Position numbers and translations under genes: made by a program. The notes under the pieces are model-generated. The model was not told where the DNA came from and made no database searches. It worked only from the letters and a program-made list of their open reading frames with translations. 48,289 bases of DNA from an uncultured Agathobacter sp. GTDB taxonomy: Bacteria; Bacillota; Clostridia; Lachnospirales; Lachnospiraceae. Location: assembly GCA_934358675.1 (NCBI GenBank), contig CAKRKX010000006.1, positions 1 to 48,289 on the forward strand, given 5' to 3'. Below are positions 41,988 to 48,289 of this stretch, piece by piece (within the stretch, counting starts at the first letter, position 1; every line of letters begins with the position of its first letter).

Positions 41988-43463
41988 TTAACCCTGTAAC
42001 AGCGACAGTACACCCTGTGTTGCCTGATTTGCCTGTGCGAGCATGGACTGACCAGCCTGTGCAAGAATGTTATTCTTGCTGTACTCAACCATCTCTTCTG
42101 CCATATCAGTATCACGGATCTGTGACTCAGCGGAGGTTGTATTCTCTACAACGTTATCCAGGTTATTAATCGTATGCTCAAGTCGGTTCTGGATAGCACC
42201 AAGACCGGATCTCTGTGCAGATACCTTTGAGATTGCCTCTGCAATCGTGTCAATCGCATAAGTTGCCTTTGCACCGGTTGTATCAACGAGATTCAGTCCC
42301 TTTACACCAAGACCTGCGGAAGACATCGTATCAATAGTAAATGTGATCTTGTTCGTTTCATCCGCATCAGCACCTACATGCAGACCCATCTGTAATCCCT
42401 GTGAACTCTGTACCGTACCTTCCGAAATAATAAAGGTAATCTGTGTATTGGATGCAGAATACTGCGTATCTTTCTGCCAGTTGGCTTTCACAGTTCCGGT
42501 TCCGCCAACCGTTGCAGTTGTCTTGGTTACCTTTGCCTCATGTCCCGCATCAGTTCCGATCGAAGAAGCTTTACGAAGCTCTTCTGCGATCAATGAATAT
42601 GCCTTTTTTGCAGAAATTACGGATGCATCATTATCACCGACGCCGTCAACAGCACCATTCTTCTTATCCTCTGTCATCGCAACCATGGTCTGTGTTCCAA
42701 CTACAACTTTATCTCCGTCCTTGATCAGCGATGCAATCTGTGTAGCAAGAAGTACATTCTCGGCAGTGTCAACCGAAGCCTTATCCTTGGCAATGGTATA
42801 TTCCGTTCCGTTAATCTGGATAATGCTGCCTGCTCCCGGCTTACTTGCAACAAATTTGCCATCTGTAATAGAGCTTCTGATATCTGCAATCGTTGTACCG
42901 ATGGTATATCCTTTGGATCCGATCGTAATGGTAGAACCAAACTTTAATGCTTCCATCTTAAACACACCTGTTCCGGTTCCGACACCGGTTAATGTTCCGA
43001 CAATACCGGCATCCTTTGCAGAGATGACATTGGTCGTTGTCTTTCCGTTACCCTTTAGCAGATAAGTCTCATTGAACTTTGTTGTCTCAGCAACACGATC
43101 GATTTCTGTTGTAAGCTGGGAGATCTCATTCTGGATTGCCTGACGGTCATTCTCACTGTTCGTTCCGTTGGCAGCCTGTGTCGCAAGCTCGTTCATACGC
43201 TGCAGCATAGAATGAACTTCGGTTAATGCACCTTCTGCTGTCTGTACGGCTGAGATACCATCCTGTGCGTTTGTGGAAGCCTGATCCAGACCTCTGATCT
43301 GCTTGCGCATCTTCTCAGAAATTGAAAGTCCTGCTGCATCATCTGCTGCACGGTTGATCTTGTAACCGGATGACAACTTCTCTGTTGCCTTTGACTGAGA
43401 TGAAGTCGTGATGTTTAACATTCTGTTGGCGTTCATCGCCTGCATGTTGTGCTGTACTACCAT
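41988..43463 (-). CDS. Flagellin 1
   Basis: The 491-residue protein has the conserved flagellin ends. The N-terminal D0/D1 part is [17 protein letters not shown] through [20 protein letters not shown] and [15 protein letters not shown]. The C-terminal part is [20 protein letters not shown] through [18 protein letters not shown] and [12 protein letters not shown]. The middle (about 140-390) is variable, rich in Thr, Ser, Ala and Gly, and would be surface-exposed and available for glycosylation. The Leu-rich end packs in the filament core and provides the export chaperone (FliS) site. AAGGAGG precedes the ATG. A paralogue follows upstream at 43770. The leader is long and structured, with a flagellar promoter at 43610. 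Confidence 0.97.
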   Translation of the reverse strand: MVVQHNMQAMNANRMLNITTSSQSKATEKLSSGYKINRAADDAAGLSISEKMRKQIRGLDQASTNAQDGISAVQTAEGALTEVHSMLQRMNELATQAANGTNSENDRQAIQNEISQLTTEIDRVAETTKFNETYLLKGNGKTTTNVISAKDAGIVGTLTGVGTGTGVFKMEALKFGSTITIGSKGYTIGTTIADIRSSITDGKFVASKPGAGSIIQINGTEYTIAKDKASVDTAENVLLATQIASLIKDGDKVVVGTQTMVAMTEDKKNGAVDGVGDNDASVISAKKAYSLIAEELRKASSIGTDAGHEAKVTKTTATVGGTGTVKANWQKDTQYSASNTQITFIISEGTVQSSQGLQMGLHVGADADETNKITFTIDTMSSAGLGVKGLNLVDTTGAKATYAIDTIAEAISKVSAQRSGLGAIQNRLEHTINNLDNVVENTTSAESQIRDTDMAEEMVEYSKNNILAQAGQSMLAQANQATQGVLSLLQG

Positions 43464-43488
43464 TATTTGTTTCCTCCTTGAATCCTAC

Positions 43489-43505
43489 GTAACGTCCTTG
43501 GTTAC
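43489..43505 (-). promoter_or_regulatory. Candidate CsrA-binding hairpin in flagellin 1 leader
   Basis: On the transcript GTAAC-CAAGGAC-GTTAC presents AAGGA in the loop and includes CAAGGACGU, which closely fits the CsrA consensus (ACARGGAUGU). The ribosome site AAGGAGG (43473-43479) lies ten bases downstream and offers a second GGA. In Bacillus, CsrA represses hag through two such sites. Confidence 0.6.
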
Positions 43506-43520
43506 TTGTTTTGATAATAT

Positions 43521-43592
43521 AGGCGCTTGCTGAACGCCTCGGGTAAACGACGCTTGCTGGGCGTCATAAATGGTGCTTGCTGGACACCATTT
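43521..43592 (-). promoter_or_regulatory. Three tandem hairpins with a shared YCAGCAA loop in flagellin 1 leader
   Basis: In transcript order, hairpin A (43568-43592) pairs AAATGGTG with CACCATTT. Hairpin B (43549-43565) pairs GACGC with GCGTC. Hairpin C (43521-43539) pairs AGGCG with CGCCT. Each has a 7-base loop, CCAGCAA, CCAGCAA or TCAGCAA, next to a pyrimidine-G pair. Stem sequences differ while loops are kept, which implies selection on the loop. I know no described motif of this kind. Confidence 0.75.
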
Positions 43593-43609
43593 TTACTTGG
43601 TTACTCTTT

Positions 43610-43636
43610 ATATCGGGCTTTCTATGGATTACTTAA
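43610..43636 (-). promoter_or_regulatory. Sigma-28-type promoter of flagellin 1
   Basis: On the minus strand TTAA (43633-43636), a 15-base spacer and CCCGATAT (43610-43617). This fits the sigma-28/SigD consensus TAAA-N15-GCCGATAA. The transcript would start near 43603, giving a leader of about 140 bases. Confidence 0.85.
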
Positions 43637-43699
43637 CCCCTAAAAATAATTTTTTTTATTTTTTAGCAAAAACATATTGACATTTTATTTATATGCAGC

Positions 43700-43728
43700 A
43701 AAAAAGGCGGCGGGAGCAACCCGTCGCC
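43700..43728 (-). terminator. Terminator of flagellin gene 2
   Basis: On the minus strand GGCGACGGG and CCCGCCGCC pair with one mismatch around a 5-base loop (43706-43728), followed by six T residues (43700-43705). The DNA between it and the flagellin 1 promoter (43637-43699) is AT-rich with a T/A-run region and no gene. Confidence 0.88.
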
Positions 43729-43769
43729 AGTTTTGTAATAGTAGTATAGCAATGAATAGCAAACAGCAA

Positions 43770-45257
43770 TTAACCAAGTAAGGACAGAACACCCTGATTT
43801 GACTGGTTCGCCTGAGCGAGCATAGACTGGCCGGCCTGAGCAAGAATATTGTTCTTGCTGTACTCAACCATTGTCTCAGCCATATCAGTATCACGAATCT
43901 GAGATTCAGCGCTTGTAGTATTCTCAACTACGTTGTCCAGGTTGTTAATTGTGTGCTCAAGTCTGTTCTGAACAGCACCGAGTGCAGATCTCTGAGCAGA
44001 TACCTTAGAAATTGCATCACTGATTGCATCGATGGCGTATGTGGCCTTAGCACCTGTCTTATCAACAAGGTTCAGTCCCTTAACACCAAGTCCTGCAGAG
44101 TTCATTGTGTCGACGGTGAACGAAATCTTGTTTGTCTCATCTGCGTCAGCACCAACGTGAAGTCCCATCTGAAGACCCTGCTTAACCTCTACGGATCCCT
44201 CATTGATAATGAAGGTAACCTGTGTATTAGTCTGTCCCGCATCACCAGCAGCCTTTGCACCACTTGCATCTGCAGTAATTGTAGCTGCGCCTACCGTTGC
44301 GCTTCCCTTTGTAGAAACCTTAGCTTCACTACCGGCATCAGCGCCAATCGAAGATGCCTTACGAAGCTCGTCAGCGATCAGGCTGTAAGCCTTGTTTGCA
44401 GAGATTACGGATGCATCGTTGTCACCAACACCATCCTTCTTTGTCTCAGTCATAGCAACCATAGTCTGTGTTCCGACAACAACCTTGTCACCATCCTGAA
44501 TTAAAGCTGCAATATCCTTAGCTTCCAGACGGTTCTCTGTTCTGTCAACATCTTTAGAATCCTTTGCTACGGTATACTCTGTACCATTAATTGTAATGAT
44601 ACTTCCGGCTGCAATCGTTCCACCAATGTTGATAGAAGATGTCTTACCAGCAGCAGGAGCGATTGCAGAACGGATATCAGAGATTGTTGTACCGATGGTA
44701 TATCCCTTAGATCCGATTGTGATGGACTGGCCATACTTTAATGTATTCATCTTGAATACAGCTGTACCAGTTCCAACACCGGTAAGAGAACCAGCGATAC
44801 CTGCATCCTGAGCAGAAATCTTGACTGTAGATGTCTTTCCGTTACCCTTTAACAGATAAGTCTCGTTGAACTTTGTTGTCTCAGCAACACGGTCAATTTC
44901 AGTTGTTAACTGATCGATCTCATCCTGGATGGAAGAACGGTCAGACTCACTGTTTGTTCCGTTGGCTGCCTGAGTAGCAAGCTCGTTCATACGCTGCAGC
45001 ATAGAGTGAACTTCTGTTAAAGCACCTTCAGCTGTCTGTACAGCTGAGATACCATCCTGAGCGTTTGTAGAAGCCTGATCAAGACCTTTGATCTGCTTAC
45101 GCATCTTCTCAGAAATTGAAAGTCCTGCTGCATCATCTGCTGCACGGTTGATCTTGTAACCAGAAGATAACTTCTCTGTTGCTTTTGACTGCTGTGTTGT
45201 TGTAACATTGAGCATTCTGTTGGCGTTCATCGCCTGCATGTTGTGTTGTACTACCAT
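43770..45257 (-). CDS. Flagellin 2
   Basis: The 495-residue protein is a close paralogue of flagellin 1: nearly the same first 150 and last 130 residues, and the same order of central motifs ([47 protein letters not shown]). The main differences are a central insert around residues 195-235 and the Ala/Thr-rich part near 310-330. Nucleotide identity is very high in the N-terminal D1 coding region, so recombination between the genes is possible. It has its own flagellar promoter, leader hairpin and terminator, and hence separate control. AAGGAGG precedes the ATG. Confidence 0.97.
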   Translation of the reverse strand: MVVQHNMQAMNANRMLNVTTTQQSKATEKLSSGYKINRAADDAAGLSISEKMRKQIKGLDQASTNAQDGISAVQTAEGALTEVHSMLQRMNELATQAANGTNSESDRSSIQDEIDQLTTEIDRVAETTKFNETYLLKGNGKTSTVKISAQDAGIAGSLTGVGTGTAVFKMNTLKYGQSITIGSKGYTIGTTISDIRSAIAPAAGKTSSINIGGTIAAGSIITINGTEYTVAKDSKDVDRTENRLEAKDIAALIQDGDKVVVGTQTMVAMTETKKDGVGDNDASVISANKAYSLIADELRKASSIGADAGSEAKVSTKGSATVGAATITADASGAKAAGDAGQTNTQVTFIINEGSVEVKQGLQMGLHVGADADETNKISFTVDTMNSAGLGVKGLNLVDKTGAKATYAIDAISDAISKVSAQRSALGAVQNRLEHTINNLDNVVENTTSAESQIRDTDMAETMVEYSKNNILAQAGQSMLAQANQSNQGVLSLLG

Positions 45258-45284
45258 AATAATTCCTCCTTGAATCTTTGTCCC

Positions 45285-45298
45285 CCGCGTCCTTGCGG
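45285..45298 (-). promoter_or_regulatory. Candidate CsrA-binding hairpin in flagellin 2 leader
   Basis: On the transcript CCGC-AAGGAC-GCGG is a 4-base-pair GC stem with AAGGA in a 6-base loop. It lies 13 bases upstream of the AAGGAGG ribosome site (45265-45271), the same arrangement as in flagellin 1. A further GGAAGGATGG lies upstream near 45320-45330. Confidence 0.6.
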
Positions 45299-45352
45299 TT
45301 CGTTGTTTGTTGTAATGTCCATCCTTCCGGCCGTACGCTCCGTCGGGATTTC

Positions 45353-45370
45353 GATTACGGTACCGTAATC
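45353..45370 (-). promoter_or_regulatory. Perfect 18-base palindrome in flagellin 2 leader
   Basis: GATTACGGTACCGTAATC reads the same on both strands and lies about 25-40 bases after the predicted transcript start. It could be an operator for a dimeric regulator or, as RNA, a 7-base-pair hairpin with a GUAC loop. Flagellin 1 has no counterpart. Confidence 0.5.
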
Positions 45371-45399
45371 AAAGACAACTCTTTGTTTACTTACTTTTT

Positions 45400-45426
45400 A
45401 TATCGGAGGAAAGCTCCGATACTTTA
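45400..45426 (-). promoter_or_regulatory. Sigma-28-type promoter of flagellin 2
   Basis: On the minus strand TAAA (45423-45426), a 15-base spacer and TCCGATAT (45400-45407). The -10 lies in an inverted repeat, ATCGGAG-gaaag-CTCCGAT (45402-45420), which flagellin 1 lacks. Confidence 0.87.
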
Positions 45427-45437
45427 TAGCAAAATAA

Positions 45438-45459
45438 GAAGAAAAATGAATTTTTCTTC
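45438..45459 (-). terminator. Probable terminator after the chaperone-like gene
   Basis: On the minus strand GAAGAAAAA pairs with TTTTTCTTC around a 4-base loop and TTATTTTG follows. The stem is AT-rich and so weaker than the flagellin terminators. It lies between the gene ending at 45483 and the flagellin 2 promoter. Confidence 0.55.
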
Positions 45460-45482
45460 CTGCTACCATATGATGTATAAGG

Positions 45483-45959
45483 CTACTTCTTACCGTCCAT
45501 ATATCTTGATTCCATATACCCCGGATGAGTCATTGTCTTATAATATCCGGTAATCGCCTTACTGTTTGCACGCACATCCCTGGCGTGTTTTTTTACGGTT
45601 GTAAACTTCTGCATCATCAGATCCTTGTTACGCGCTTCCTGCGCCTGAATCATGATGCTTTTGTCCGTAATGCTGCGGATACGCTGCTGCATCTCTCTGA
45701 TGATGTCCGCATACTGCTCCTTGTTGCCTTGCAGTTCTTCTTCCACCTGCGCATAAAGCTTCTCGAATCCGCTGTCAAGCTGATTGAGCTGGTCGATACA
45801 GGCACTCTTATCCTCCACGGTCTGATCGAAATCATCAACCGGAGTCGAAATTTCCGTAAGTTCCTTTTTCTGCAGATCATTCAGACGGATGATCTCATCG
45901 AGAACTTTTTCTTTCTTCTTGAGGCTTTGGAGCATAATTGCTAAATATGTATCTGCCAT
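45483..45959 (-). CDS. FlgN/FliT-like flagellar export chaperone candidate
   Basis: The 158-residue protein is almost wholly helical and charged, with heptad-like spacing (LAIMLQSLKKKEKVLDEIIRL, DQTVEDKSACIDQLNQLDSGF, IIREMQQRIRSI). This is the size and pattern of FlgN/FliT-type chaperones that escort late flagellar proteins; I see no decisive motif. Position supports it: it follows fliS by 11 bases and precedes the flagellins. I start it at 45959 (MADTYLAIML) with GGGGGAAC upstream; the longer frame overlaps fliS. Confidence 0.6.
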   Translation of the reverse strand: MADTYLAIMLQSLKKKEKVLDEIIRLNDLQKKELTEISTPVDDFDQTVEDKSACIDQLNQLDSGFEKLYAQVEEELQGNKEQYADIIREMQQRIRSITDKSIMIQAQEARNKDLMMQKFTTVKKHARDVRANSKAITGYYKTMTHPGYMESRYMDGKK

Positions 45960-45970
45960 AGTTCCCCCTG

Positions 45971-46366
45971 TTATGATACCGCTACATTGGTTCCGTTGGC
46001 AGTCTTTGTCATAACTTCCTTCCATGTGTCGCGCATGGTACGGAGATGCTTTAATACTTCTTCAAGGATCTCCGCATCTTTCTTGATATTTGCCTCACGA
46101 AGCCTGCGGATCAGATAAGAATACACGGCATTAAAGTCCTTGGATACCGGATATTTCTCGTCCAGAGTGGACTGGAATTCGATGATGATACGCTCCGTTT
46201 TAATAATATTGGTATGTGCTTTCTGGACATCATTCTTCTCGATTGCCATAATCGCAATATTCGTGAATTTGATTGCTCCATCATAAAGCATCAATGTCAA
46301 TTCTGCCGGTGAAGCAGTAAGTATTTTGCTGTTGTTGTATGCTGCGTAGCCCTGATTCTGAATCAT
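45971..46366 (-). CDS. fliS: Flagellin export chaperone FliS
   Basis: This 131-residue four-helix protein begins MIQNQGYAAYNNSKILTASP and continues LTLMLYDGAIKFTNIAI, the hallmark FliS sequence. FliS binds the C-terminal disordered end of newly made flagellin and prevents premature assembly before export. I start it at 46366, with GGGGAGGAG upstream; ten extra codons in the longer frame have no family match. It lies directly after fliD, the usual fliD-fliS order. Confidence 0.95.
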   Translation of the reverse strand: MIQNQGYAAYNNSKILTASPAELTLMLYDGAIKFTNIAIMAIEKNDVQKAHTNIIKTERIIIEFQSTLDEKYPVSKDFNAVYSYLIRRLREANIKKDAEILEEVLKHLRTMRDTWKEVMTKTANGTNVAVS

Positions 46367-46412
46367 CGCAACTCCTCCCCTTAACTTCTTTTTCATCTAA
46401 TGAAGTCAGCTT

Positions 46413-48149
46413 TTAACTGCTTCCAAGCATGGAACTCAGAGAGCTGGTCTGGCTTTGTAACTTAGACATAGCGGTTTCCATGTTCGAGAATTTCTTATAG
46501 TAATAATCTTCCTTATCGGATACTTTGCTTTCCCACTGTTTGATGGTCTTGGTAAGATTGGAATACTCCTTATCCAATTCCTTGTCATTGTAGATCTTAT
46601 AACGGGAACGCAGGCTGCTGGACTGCATCTGCTGATCCATTGCTTTGTACAGCTTCGTACTGAGCTGCTTCATGAAATCAATCACGGTATCCGGATTCTT
46701 TGTGATGGCATCCATCAGCTTGTCCTTGTTTCCGGATGTATTCTCATCATCCTCATCACCGTCAATGTGATAAGCATTCTGCTCATTCTCTGCTGCATTC
46801 AGATATCCGAGTGTCTGGATACCGAAGCTTGAAAGTGAGTAATCCTTTCCATTAATCGTAATCGGGCTGGACATCGCCGTCATCATGGAATTCATGATGG
46901 TTCCAAGCGAGGTATCCCTGCGGAGAAGGGAATCCTTGATCTTGGTCTCCCACTTTTCGATCTCCGTGTCAGACATCTTGTCCTTTTCGTCATCCGTCAG
47001 TGGCTCGTAACTACCTGCAGAATCCGCATTATACAGTTTCGTGATCTCATTGATGATATTGTTATATTCTGTCAGAAAATCCTTGACCTTATCATAGATT
47101 CCCTGCGAGTCCGTTGTCGTCGTAATTGTGATTGCGGTACTGTCATCGAGTGTTGACAGATCAACATTCTCCGGATCCGTCACATCATCGGTCACTCCCG
47201 TAACCGAAACATTAAGTCCATTGATGGAAAAATCATTGCTTGTATTTGTGTATTTTACACCATTCAACGAGATGACTGCGTCTTTTCCGTCAATCTTAAC
47301 CGCCTGATTGTCGTAGGTATTGTTTACCGTATCCAGTCCGAGCAGAGCAAGCAGCTTTTTGGAAGCGGCACTCTCTGTTTCATTCAGTTCAATCTCTTCC
47401 ATAACGGTTTTACCGTCTTTATCGGTCACAATGTTACCATCGTCATCGGTTTTTGGAACTTTCTTTGTTGTTGACGCACTGATGGTAAAGTCCGCTGCCT
47501 TTCCGGTATCCTTGGAGCTTACAAAAAGGCGTCCATTATTCTCGTCAAAGCTTGCATTAAGTCCATTCTCTTTCAATGCACTCACAACATCCTGTATGGT
47601 GCTGTCCTTGCCGAGTGTAATTTTCTTTGTGACTGCCTCTCCTTTTTCATCCGTCGTCCGGATATCCAGCGTGGTATCTTTACCGCTTGTATAGCCAAGC
47701 GCACTCAGCTTGGTCGTACTCGTAAGCTTCTCAGGATTACCGTCATTGTCTTTCATTTCCGTCTTCTCAAGAGTGGTTACGCCATCCTTTGTCACTTCCT
47801 TGCGGAACGCCAGCTTGCCGCCGGTCAGATAACCGGACTGTGCCGTGGACAGTACATGAAGCTTCTGTGTACCGTTGACAGCCTCACCACTGGCAGTCAC
47901 CGTTGCCTTTGTCGTGTCAGAAACGGTCGTTTTTCTCAAGCTGTACGCACTGGAATAACGCATCTTACCAACACTATTGTAAAGACTGTACACTTTGGTA
48001 TTCAGTTCCTTCCAGGCTTCCTGCTTCCAGCCTAATTTGGTCTGTTCTTTTGTATATTTCTCGGTCTTCTGGCTATATGCCGATACCAGTTCCTGAACAA
48101 TCGCATCCGTGTCCAGTCCGGAATTGATACCCGATACTCTCATTGCCAT
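46413..48149 (-). CDS. fliD: Flagellar filament cap protein FliD (HAP2)
   Basis: The 578-residue protein starts MAMRVSGINSGLDTDAIVQELV, the conserved FliD_N opening, continues with a coiled-coil TEKYTKEQTKLGWKQEAWKELN and a Thr/Lys-rich variable middle. It ends in the FliD_C helices (SQGIYDKVKDFLTEYNNIINEI; DKMSDTEIEKWETKIKD; ESKVSDKEDYYYKKFSNMETAMS). It caps the growing filament and guides flagellin folding. AGGAGG lies eight bases before the ATG, and the gene follows flaG by 12 bases. The length is within the normal range. Confidence 0.96.
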   Translation of the reverse strand: MAMRVSGINSGLDTDAIVQELVSAYSQKTEKYTKEQTKLGWKQEAWKELNTKVYSLYNSVGKMRYSSAYSLRKTTVSDTTKATVTASGEAVNGTQKLHVLSTAQSGYLTGGKLAFRKEVTKDGVTTLEKTEMKDNDGNPEKLTSTTKLSALGYTSGKDTTLDIRTTDEKGEAVTKKITLGKDSTIQDVVSALKENGLNASFDENNGRLFVSSKDTGKAADFTISASTTKKVPKTDDDGNIVTDKDGKTVMEEIELNETESAASKKLLALLGLDTVNNTYDNQAVKIDGKDAVISLNGVKYTNTSNDFSINGLNVSVTGVTDDVTDPENVDLSTLDDSTAITITTTTDSQGIYDKVKDFLTEYNNIINEITKLYNADSAGSYEPLTDDEKDKMSDTEIEKWETKIKDSLLRRDTSLGTIMNSMMTAMSSPITINGKDYSLSSFGIQTLGYLNAAENEQNAYHIDGDEDDENTSGNKDKLMDAITKNPDTVIDFMKQLSTKLYKAMDQQMQSSSLRSRYKIYNDKELDKEYSNLTKTIKQWESKVSDKEDYYYKKFSNMETAMSKLQSQTSSLSSMLGSS

Positions 48150-48161
48150 AGGGATTTCCTC

Positions 48162-48289
48162 CTATCTCTTCTCGTCTACCATAAGTCCTGCCATCTCCCA
48201 GACTTTGGCAATCATGTCCAGAGTTTTCTCCGGTGGGAGCTCCTTGATGACTTTCTTGGTGTCTTTATCTACGATCTTGATGGTTACGC
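48162..48289 (-). CDS. flaG: FlaG-family protein, 5' end missing
   Basis: The 41 visible C-terminal residues read VTIKIVDKDTKKVIKEL, then PPEKTLDMIAKVWEMAGLMVDEKR. This matches the end of FlaG (Pfam FlaG), in which a V-x-D-x-x-T-x-x-V-I-R-E-I-P-P core precedes an amphipathic helix. FlaG influences filament length in several species. The order flaG-fliD-fliS is typical. The start and promoter lie outside the window. Confidence 0.88.
   Translation of the reverse strand, partial: VTIKIVDKDTKKVIKELPPEKTLDMIAKVWEMAGLMVDEKR

Noticed and set aside
42343..43065. 240-codon plus-strand open frame inside flagellin 1
   Set aside because: It lies antisense to a clear flagellin. Its Val/Pro/Thr-rich translation is what the flagellin codons give on the other strand, and no ribosome site is present.
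43521..43592. CRISPR-like short repeats in the flagellin leader
   Set aside because: The common unit is about 8-9 bases in hairpin loops, the spacing is irregular and there are no spacers or cas genes; a structured leader explains it better.

Overview
The window looks like a chromosomal segment of a motile Clostridia bacterium, most likely Lachnospiraceae. The support is a moderately low-GC Firmicutes genome, strong AGGAGG ribosome sites, a fused ECF transporter ATPase, Firmicutes-type FliD/FliS/FlaG/flagellin genes, and an HTH-AAA ATPase-nuclease of a kind common in Clostridia. I assign no species. Nearly everything is on the minus strand, so transcription runs right to left. The only plus-strand genes are a FliD-like gene (1.0-2.3 kb) and a cytidylyltransferase/kinase pair (13.3-15.5 kb).

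Layout. (1) 0-0.8 kb: rpmG-secE-nusG behind a near-consensus sigma-A promoter. (2) 1.0-2.4 kb: an orphan FliD-like gene with a structured leader. (3) 2.4-5.9 kb: a small unknown gene and an ECF transporter operon (S, fused A, T). (4) 6.0-12.8 kb: an operon that starts with an HTH-AAA ATPase-nuclease and continues, translationally coupled, into an RmlD-like reductase, a WecB-like 2-epimerase, a CapE/FnlA-like dehydratase, a cytidylyltransferase and an SDR. This suggests a UDP-2-acetamido-2,6-dideoxy-L-hexose plus a CDP-linked unit. (5) 13.3-15.5 kb (+): a cytidylyltransferase paralogue with lost catalytic motifs, coupled to an FGGY kinase. (6) 15.6-34.6 kb (-): a long glycan cluster running from an LicC-like nucleotidyltransferase, HisC-like PLP enzyme and LicD protein, through GT2/GT4 enzymes, a DUF1919-like protein, three radical SAM-Rossmann fusions, a methyltransferase and a PIG-L deacetylase, to a CDP-glycerol-transferase/beta-propeller fusion, an alkaline-phosphatase-fold protein and an APS-kinase-like protein. 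(7) 34.8-41.9 kb: four tandem GT2 enzymes with helical C-terminal halves. (8) 42-48.3 kb: two flagellins, a FlgN/FliT-like chaperone, FliS, FliD and the end of FlaG.

The best evidence that regions 6-8 work together is regulatory. The same flagellar (sigma-28/SigD-type) promoter, TWAA-N15-nCCGATAT, precedes both flagellins, the head of the glycan cluster (34743-34769) and an internal point of that cluster (23440-23466). A weaker version precedes the four tandem glycosyltransferases. The large cluster is therefore probably a flagellin-glycosylation system, and its gene content predicts a phosphodiester-containing glycan. The flagellin leaders carry further layers: AAGGA hairpins that look like CsrA sites, and in one leader three successive hairpins with the same YCAGCAA loop.

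The most unusual feature is one small Rossmann-like module (glycine-rich turn, then a D-N-D or similar acidic turn) in at least eight copies attached to different catalytic domains: three radical SAM enzymes, three GT2 enzymes (one has two copies), and probably the DUF1919-like and phosphatase-like proteins. The three radical SAM fusions also share an N-terminal signature, W-T-x-K-G-H-E-F-D, and sit among the glycosyltransferases. I know of no described pathway with this combination. DNA from about 12.9 to 31 kb is visibly more AT-rich than its flanks, consistent with acquired or exchangeable cassettes.
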